Positions 57,042 to 64,000 of a stretch of DNA of 64,000 bases are shown piece after piece. Source of the DNA: Neoechinorhynchus agilis. Its lineage: Eukaryota > Acanthocephala. The notes under the pieces were generated by a model. It was not told the origin of the DNA and searched no databases. It saw nothing but the letters and a program-made list of their open reading frames with translations. Position numbers and translations under genes: made by a program. The first letter of the stretch is position 1; each line of letters begins with the position of its first letter. Location: assembly GCA_051530055.1 (NCBI GenBank), contig CM121342.1, positions 6,262,001-6,326,000 of the forward strand. Direction: 5' to 3'.

Positions 57042-57374
57042 GTGACTCTCCTCCCATGGTGCTCCGGGAAAATACTGGTTTGGGATTTTACCTGCCCCAA
57101 CACGCTCGCAGCATCCCACTTACGAGATGCCACCTCAAAGGCGGGAGCAGTCGCCAGCTTCAGCGACGAAAAGAAGCGGCAGAAGTACTCCTCGCTCGAT
57201 GGGCATCAATATATTTTCATCCCGATTGCGGTGGAAACACTGGGATGTCTCCGAAAAGAAGCCGATTATTTCCTTTTCCCGACTGAGAAAGATGCCACCG
57301 GCGATAGGCGATCCAGCAGCTTCCTATTGCAGCGAATCAGCGCGGCCATCAAGGAAGCTGCCGAACAAACATAA
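57042..57374 (+). mobile_element. Fossil fragment of a retroelement-associated nuclease-like domain
   Basis: 110 open codons resembling a domain commonly found beside reverse transcriptase remnants in invertebrate genomes: GKILVWDFTCPNTLAASHL, KAGAVASFSDEKKRQKYSSL, IFIPIAVETLG, SFLLQRISAAI. G+C content is much higher than in flanking DNA. No reverse transcriptase sequence is adjacent. Same family as the short piece at 48585-48704. The exact element class cannot be assigned from this piece. Confidence 0.6.
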
Positions 57375-58219
57375 CATCTCTAAAAAATGTAATCGAATAA
57401 CTTTAATAATCATCTCAGATTAAAGTGTTAAAGAATTTTTTCACTGCAGTAGAATTCATGCTTGTTTATGGCGGAAAATTTGAAGGAATTTATAAAGTCC
57501 GATCTTGTATGACCGATTTTTGTATTCAAGAAACCTTGATCAAAGCACCCGAGTATGCCAAATTACTTCAAATTTTCTGCCATAAAAAAAGTATGAACAA
57601 CTCAATCTTCAAACAAAAGAATTTATATTTTAAGCATTGTCAAATATTTTAATTAAAAAAAATCACCAACAATTATTGAGTTTAAAATCGAATGACTTTT
57701 CAGATTGCTTATAATGTTTAAAATTTTCATACTGCGATTCCGTTGCTCTCTTTTAAGATTAACTTATAACGTTAAATAAAAAGTTGCATCATTGAAAATG
57801 AATTTCTGTACATTAGTCGGTATGAATTCTTTGATGTTATCAACTGCATTAAGAGATCAGTCAAATTGTTTCGGTTCAAAAGTTTGCCAATCAGCAGGCG
57901 ACGGGTGGGGCACAGAGTTCAAACGCGGTTTTCTAAGTGCATTTAATCATGTTCTACTCATCTTAGAAATATGGCTAAAACTGCATTAAGATCGCTAAAA
58001 GGATAAGATTTGAATTAAGGCTCTACTCTTTTTTCTTTTTAAAGTTGCGGAAATAATTAAGAGTGCTCAAAAGCAGATGCCGGAAATGTTTTTTAAAGGT
58101 TCAATATTTTCCCACGCCTGTTTTTTTTCATTGGAAAAAATCAGCCCACCCAGTCTCACAATATAGCAGCGATTTTTTATTTTACAAAAAGCAACAAAAA
58201 AGCAACACACTCATAAATC
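57375..58219. other. Intergenic stretch, 3' of the homeobox gene
   Basis: AT-rich. A very diverged SatC-like scrap (TGCCATAAAAAAAGTATGAAC) lies near 57580. ORFs of 60-75 codons have no support. Confidence 0.4.
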
Positions 58220-59197
58220 TTAACAACGACTTCCAGTTTGCTTATGAAATTTAGTCCTTCGATTCTGGAAAAAGACCTTGACCGAATTGAATTTAAGGTT
58301 GAGTGCAATAGCCAATTGCTCGATTTGCAAAGTGGTTGGTCTTTTTCGACGCATAAAATAATTTTCCAATGCCTCTTTTTCAAATTTTGTGAAATTATGC
58401 CTTTTCCATCGCCGGTCCTTTCCGGATGTATTGGTATCTTGAACCGGTGTTTGAAATTGGGATTGAGAATTCATGATTTGTTGTTGTTGTTGACCGTCAA
58501 TGGAGCCTCTAATTACAGGTATTTGTGCAGAGTATTGCTCTTGTGGTTGAACATTTGTGATATAATTCTGTTGAACCGGAAAACTAGCAGCGTAATTGTT
58601 AGGAACTTGCATATTGTTTGAATAATGTAAATCCATCTGAATATTGCCTTGGCCATATTGATTTTGCATTTGTTGATGCACTTGAGGTTGTGGAACATTA
58701 TACTGATAATATTGGCCATTATCAGCGTAATATTGCCAATTTTCCTGAGGTTGCTGTTCGTAGTATACCATTATCTGTCCGTTTTGATCCATAATTGGAT
58801 TCGCAGGTTCCTGGTTAGTCGTCCATTGATTTAAACCTTCCACATTGTTTTCAAATCCGTGATTTTGATCCATAATTGGATTCGCAGGTTCCTGGTTAGT
58901 CGTCCATTGATTTAAACCTTCCACATTGTTTTCAAATCCGTGATTTTGATCCATAATTCGATTCGCAGGTTCCTGGTTAGTCGTCCATTGATTTAAATCT
59001 TCCAAATTGTTTTCAAATCCGTGATTTTGATCCATAATTCGATTCGTAGGTTCCTGGTTAGTCGTCCATTGATTTATATCTTCCAAATTGCCGTTAAATC
59101 CGCCGTTTCGATCCGTAGCTTCCTGGTTATTCATCCATTGATTAAAATCACCCGAAAGATCGTCAAATCCGCTGTTTTGTTGATTTTGATGGTGCAT
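58220..59197 (-). CDS. Divergent homeodomain protein with N-terminal 27-residue tandem repeats (325 aa)
   Basis: Single exon, ATG 59197. Residues 18-140 hold five copies of a 27-residue unit (consensus start LNQWTTNQEP, then IMDQNHGFENN). The three central ones are near identical at DNA level, so recently expanded. A Gln/Asn/Tyr-rich segment with QQQQQ follows. A homeodomain fills 262-321: Arg5, Phe8, Leu16, Phe20, Leu40, Val45, Phe49, Gln50, Asn51 and Arg53 are in place (VKVFFQNRRTKFHKQ). The almost invariant Trp48 is Phe. The protein ends four residues after the domain. Asn51, Arg53 and Gln50 imply DNA binding to a TAAT-type site (inference). I cannot place it in a named homeobox class. Intronless. 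Confidence 0.9.
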   Translation of the reverse strand: MHHQNQQNSGFDDLSGDFNQWMNNQEATDRNGGFNGNLEDINQWTTNQEPTNRIMDQNHGFENNLEDLNQWTTNQEPANRIMDQNHGFENNVEGLNQWTTNQEPANPIMDQNHGFENNVEGLNQWTTNQEPANPIMDQNGQIMVYYEQQPQENWQYYADNGQYYQYNVPQPQVHQQMQNQYGQGNIQMDLHYSNNMQVPNNYAASFPVQQNYITNVQPQEQYSAQIPVIRGSIDGQQQQQIMNSQSQFQTPVQDTNTSGKDRRWKRHNFTKFEKEALENYFMRRKRPTTLQIEQLAIALNLKFNSVKVFFQNRRTKFHKQTGSRC

Positions 59198-59929
59198 TTT
59201 TAACTCAAGAGTATAATTTAAAATTTTTGAGAGTTACAGGATAACAGTAGTGAATGTAGAGTTTAAAATTCTTGGGAGTTACAGAATAACAGTAGTGAGT
59301 GTTGGTACACGATGAAGTGAATTCGATGTACGACGCCCTTGACTCGACTAACTGCGTTACTTCACGCTGTGGCGATTTCTGTAATCTGATTGGCTGCATG
59401 TCGATATGCGTGTACTACAACGCCAGGTCTTTGATAACGCAACTATAGCCTGAAAAATTAAAACAATGTATAAATTTAAAAGTTGATTGAAAGAACTATT
59501 GACCTTTTCGTACAACTAAATTTTTTGTAGTTATTGTTAGAATCAAATGTACAAAAGATTAATCCAATGGAAAAATATTTTGTTTTGTCGAGTATTATCT
59601 AAAATTTTAAAAGATGTGTGTTTAGACATTTTTCTCAATGTTTTATTAATAAATTCTAGATCATAATAAAAGAATAAAAGTATAATATTATCATTCTTAA
59701 ACAAACTTAGTTAACGTTAGGTAAAAGTTGTAAGTAAAGATGATAGAAACAAAACTAATGCTCAATAATGCTTTATTCTCTAGCATTATTTAAAATATGC
59801 TCATTCAAAAATAGAAGAACTGCTAACGATAATTTTTGCATTTGAGTCTAATTTGTAAACATTTTCAATATCAGTTAATTTATGTAATGTTTTCATGGTG
59901 GTCATTATGTTAAACATGACGAACCACTA
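59198..59929. other. 5' flank of the homeobox gene
   Basis: Two direct copies of a roughly 48 bp unit at about 59210-59305 (GAGTTACAGGATAACAGTAG and GAGTTACAGAATAACAGTAG). No other feature. Confidence 0.6.
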
Positions 59930-62900
59930 CAGTAAGATATCAACTCTCGAGAACGTCCGATGTTTTTCATGCTGAATTTTAATTTTTTGAGGACTCTGTC
60001 GCTTTTTATTCGGTTTTAAACAATAAGATATCCACTCGCGAGAACGTCCGATGTTTTTTATGCTGAATTTTAATTTTCTTGAGGACTCCGTCGCTTTTTA
60101 TTCGGTTTTAAACAATAAGATATCTACTCTCGAGAACGTCCGGTGTTTTTTATGTTGGATTTTGAGTTTTTTGAGGACTCCGTCGCTTTTTATTCGATTT
60201 TAAACAATAAGATATCAACTCGCGAGGACGTCTGGTGTTTTTTATGCTGGATTTTAATTTTTTTAGGACTCCGTCGCTTTTTATTCGGTTTTAAACAATA
60301 AGATATCAACTCGCGAGGACGTCCGGTGTTTTTTATGTTGGATTTTGAGTTTTTGAGGACTCCGTCGCTATTGATTCGGTTTTAAACAATAAGATATCAA
60401 CTCTCGAGAACGTCCGATGTTTTTTATGCTGGATTTTAATTTTTTGAGGACTCCGTCGCTTTTGATTCGGTTTTAAACAATAAGATATCAACTCTCGAGA
60501 ACGTCCGATGTTTTTTATGCTGGATTTTAATTTTTTGAGGACTCCGTCGCTTTTTATTCGGTTTTAAACAATAAGATATCAACTCGCGAGGACGTCCGGT
60601 GTTTTGTATGTTGGATTTTAATTTTTTTGAAGACTCCGTCGCTTTTTATTCGGTTTTAAACAATAAGATATCCACTCTCGAAAACGTCCGATGTTTTTCA
60701 TGCTGAATTTTAATTTTCTTGAGGACTCCGTCGCTTTTTATTCGGTTTTAAACAATAAGATATTTACTCTGGAGAACGTCCGATGTTTTTCATGTTGAAT
60801 TTTAATTTTTTTGAGGACTCCGTCGCTTTTTATTCGATTTTAAACAATAAGATATCAACTCGCGAGGACGTCTGGTGTTTTTTATGCTGGATTTTAATTT
60901 TTTTAGGACTCCGTCGCTTTCTATTCGGTTTTAAACAATAAGATATTCACTCGCGAGAACGTCCGATGTTTTTTATGTTGGATTTTAATTTTTTGAGGAC
61001 CCCGTCGCTTTTTATTCGGTTTTAAACAATAAGATATCCACTCGCGAGAACGTCCGGTGTTTTTTATGTTGGATTTCAATTTTTTGAAGACTCCGTCGCT
61101 TTTTATTCGATTTTAAACAATAAGATATCAACTCGCGAGGACGTCTGGTGTTTTTTATGCTGGATTTTAATTTTTTTAGGACTCCGTCGCTTTTTATTCG
61201 GTTTTAAACAATAAGATATTCACTCGCGAGAACGTCTGATGTTTTTTATGTTGGATTTTAATTTTTTGAGGACTCCGTCGCTTTTTATTCGGTTTTAAAC
61301 AATAAGATATCCACTCGCGAGAACGTCCGATGTTTTTTATGTTGGATTTTAATTTTTTGAAGACTCCGTCGCTTTTTATTCGATTTTAAACAATAAGATA
61401 TCAACTCGCGAGGACGTCTGGTGTTTTTTATGCTGGATTTTAATTTTTTTAGGACTCCGTCGCTTTTTATTCGGTTTTAAACAATAAGATATCCACTCGC
61501 GAGGACGTCCGATATTTTTTATGCTGGATTTTAATTTTTTTGAAGACCGTCGCTTTTTATTCGGTTTTAAACAATAAGATATCCACTCTCGAAACGTCCG
61601 ATGTTTTATGCTGAATTTTAATTTTTTGAGGACTCCGTCGCTTTTTATTCGGTTTTAAACAATAAGATATCCACTCTCGAGAACGTCCGATGTTTTTTAT
61701 GCTGGATTTTAATTTTTTGAAGACCGTCGCTTCTGATTCGGTTTTAAACAATAAGATATCCACTCTCGAAAACGTCCGATGGTTTTTATGCTGGATTTTA
61801 ATTTTTTGAGGACTCCGTCGCTTTTTATTCGGTTTTAAACAATAAGATATCCACTCGCGAGGACGTCCGATATTTTTTATGCTGGATTTTAATTTTTTAG
61901 GACCGTCGCTTTTTATTCGGTTTTAAACAATAAGATATCCACTCGCGAGACGTCTGATGTTTTTTATGTTGGATTTTAATTTTTTTAGGACTCCGTCGCT
62001 TTTTATTCGGTTTTAAACAATAAGATATTTACTCTCGAGAACGTCCGATGTTTTTTATGTTGGATTTAATTTTTTGAAGACTCCGTCGCTTTTTATTCGA
62101 TTTTAAACAATAAGATATCAACTCGCGAGGACGTCTGGTGTTTTTTATGCTGGATTTTAATTTTTTTAGGACTCCGTCGCTTTTTATTCGGTTTTAAACA
62201 ATAAGATATCCACTCTCGAGAACGTCCGATGTTTTTTATGCTGGATTTTAATTTTTTGAGGACTCCGTCGCTTTTTATTCGGTTTTAAACAATAAGATAT
62301 TTACTCTGGAGAACGTCCGATGTTTTTCATGTTGAATTTTAATTTTTTTGAGGACTCCGTCGCTTTTTATTCGGTTTTAAACAATAAGATATCCACTCGC
62401 GAGAACGTCCGATGTTTTTTATGTTGGATTTTAATTTTTTTAGGACTCCGTCGCTTTTTATTCGGTTTTAAACAATAAGATATCCACTCGCGAGGACGTC
62501 CGATATTTTTTATGCTGGATTTTAATTTTTTGAAGACCGTCGCTTTTTATTCGGTTTTAAACAATAAGATATCCACTCTCGAAAACGTCCGATGTTTTTC
62601 ATGCTGAATTTTAATTTTTTGAGGACTCCGTCGCTTTTTATTCGGTTTTAAACAATAAGATATCCACTCGCGAGGACGTCCGATATTTTTTATGCTGGAT
62701 TTTAATTTTTTGAAGACCGTCGCTTCTGATTCGGTTTTAAACAATAAGATATCCACTCTCGAAAACGTCCGATGGTTTTTATGCTGGATTTTAAGTTTTT
62801 GAGGACTCCGTCGCTTTTTATTCGGTTTTAAACAATAAGATATCCACTCGCGAGGACGTCCGATGTTTTTTATGCTGGATTTTAATTTTTTAGGATCCGT

Positions 62901-63615
62901 CGCTTTTTATTCGGTTTTAAACAATAAGATATCCACTCGCGAGGACGTCCGATGTTTTTATGCTGGATTTTAATTTTTTTAGGACTCCGTCGCTTTTTAT
63001 TCGGTTTTAAACAATAAGATATTCACTCTCGAGAACGTCCGATGTTTTTTATGTTGGATTTTAATTTTTTGAGGACTCCGTCGCTTTTTATTCGGTTTTA
63101 AACAATAAGATATTTACTCTCGAGAACGTCCGATGTTTTTTATGCTGGATTTTAATTTTTTGAGGACTCGGTCGCTTTTTATACGGTTTTAAACAATAAG
63201 ATATTTACTGTCGAGAACGTCCGATTTTTTTATGCTGGATTTTTGATTTTTTTAGGACTCCGTCGCTTTCTATTCGGTTTTAAACAATAAGATATTCAGT
63301 CGCGAGAACGTCTGATGTTTTTTATGTTGGATTTTAATTTTTTGAGGACCCCGTCGCTTTTTATTCGGTTTTAAACAATAAGATATCCACTCGCGAGAAC
63401 GTCCGGTGTTTTTTATGTTGGATTTCAATTTTTTGAAGACTCCGTCGCTTCTGATTGGGGTTTAAACAATAACATATCCACTCGCGGGGACGTCGGGTTT
63501 TTTTATGCTGGATTTTAACCTTTTGAGGATTCTGTCGCTTTCTATTCGGTTTTAAACAATAAGATATCCACTCGCGAAGACGTCCGATGTTTTTTATGCT
63601 GGATTTTTATTCAAA
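59930..63615. repeat. SatK tandem array (about 91 bp unit, about 40 copies)
   Basis: Unit: AACAATAAGATATCCACTCG, GAACGTCCGATGTTTTTTAT, GGACTCCGTCGCTTTTTATT. Variants differ at fixed diagnostic sites: ACTCTCGAGAAC or ACTCGCGAGAAC or ACTCGCGAGGAC, CCGATG or CCGGTG or CTGGTG, GCTGG or GTTGG. In 60.8-61.5 kb the variants follow a three-unit order, giving a higher-order period near 272 bp. The last units (63430-63610) are the most degraded. Minus-strand ORFs in the array are artefacts. Confidence 0.95.
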
Positions 63616-64000
63616 AATTTCTATTTGCGATTAAAATGATCGGCTTTTACAAAAAGTGCATTATTTGAAAGAAAGTATTCTCAACGAAACTTATTCGAAT
63701 GGCATTATTTTACAATCTTTCTTAAAAATCACCCTTTGATATTTTTCTTAAGTTTTCCAAAGATTTAAAACCTTTAGAAGACTGAGTGAAAAGCTATTGT
63801 TTAAAGCGGGTTGATATCCTAAATTGCGTCCTCCAAATATCTGGCCCTTCGTGGGTAATCTCGGTCTTTGAAGTTCTTTTATAAAATATCCTTTTTTCAT
63901 TCACTATTCTTTAGAAGCAAAATTTAATTTTCAAGATTTAAAAAGGAAAATTTTATCTGAGCATTTCTGCCGGCATATTGAGTCAGTTATTTCCTTTGAA
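63616..64000. other. Unique AT-rich DNA after SatK
   Basis: I see no gene or repeat in it. Confidence 0.4.

Noticed and set aside
58238-59203. Plus-strand ORFs opposite the homeobox gene
   Set aside because: Shadows of the homeobox coding strand, including its repeats.
61557-62756. Minus-strand ORFs of 68-69 codons with internal repeats (MDILLFKTE)
   Set aside because: By-products of the SatK tandem units.
1-64000. Bacterial or viral origin of the window, and tRNA genes
   Set aside because: Spliced animal genes and satellites throughout; no tRNA-like T-loop with matching acceptor stem was found when scanning for GGTTCRA-type boxes.

Overview
The window is nuclear DNA of an AT-rich invertebrate, most likely a nematode (inference). 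Several genes have very short introns (35-53 nt in the TRAK gene). Many others read as one uninterrupted exon. At least seven genes carry a good 3' splice-acceptor sequence 0 to about 40 nt before the ATG with no coding exon upstream, which is what spliced-leader trans-splicing looks like. Kunitz, LC8, RTCA, TRAK and PKA-like proteins are all animal proteins. I saw no tRNA, rRNA, CRISPR array or bacterial operon.

Layout. 1-7.9 kb: three satellites end to end (SatA 211 bp, SatB about 237 bp, SatC 157 bp). 7.9-12.4 kb: gene-poor DNA with a foldback element, a C-rich strand-asymmetric stretch and weak ORFs. 12.4-13.9 kb: a second SatA+SatB block. 14.2-18.7 kb: a dynein light chain LC8-domain gene, a minisatellite (SatD), a secreted Kunitz inhibitor and a PKA-like kinase. 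19.2-30.7 kb: a lineage-specific family of acidic repeat proteins sharing a short helix-plus-VNN motif (697 aa, a truncated copy and an 803 aa paralogue), with an unrelated Q/N/P-rich gene between them. The truncated copy is an inverted and circularly permuted duplicate of the 697 aa gene and its upstream DNA. 31.0-37.7 kb: a 12-exon TRAK/Milton motor adaptor gene that I could reconstruct exon by exon.

38.5-46.2 kb: SatE (272 bp), SatF and SatG (155 bp) in gene-poor DNA. 46.6-48.8 kb: small possible exons and fossil retroelement fragments. 49.4-52.7 kb: an RTCA (RNA 3'-phosphate cyclase) gene whose two introns are each filled by a different tandem array. 53.4-54.9 kb: a phosphoglycerate-kinase-like protein with altered catalytic motifs and an added tail. 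55.3-56.3 kb: SatJ (157 bp). 57.0 kb: a retroelement nuclease-domain fossil. 58.2-59.2 kb: a divergent homeobox gene. 59.9-63.6 kb: SatK (91 bp, about 40 copies).

The genes do not form a pathway. Three touch microtubule motors or cAMP signalling (LC8, TRAK, PKA-like kinase). The helical repeat motif of the acidic family has the hydrophobic spacing of a docking helix, so a functional link to the adjacent kinase is possible but only speculative. The strongest unusual observations are the circular-permutation duplication, the repeat-motif protein family, the satellite-filled RTCA introns, and many foldback elements, at least one of which is related to the unit of a tandem array.
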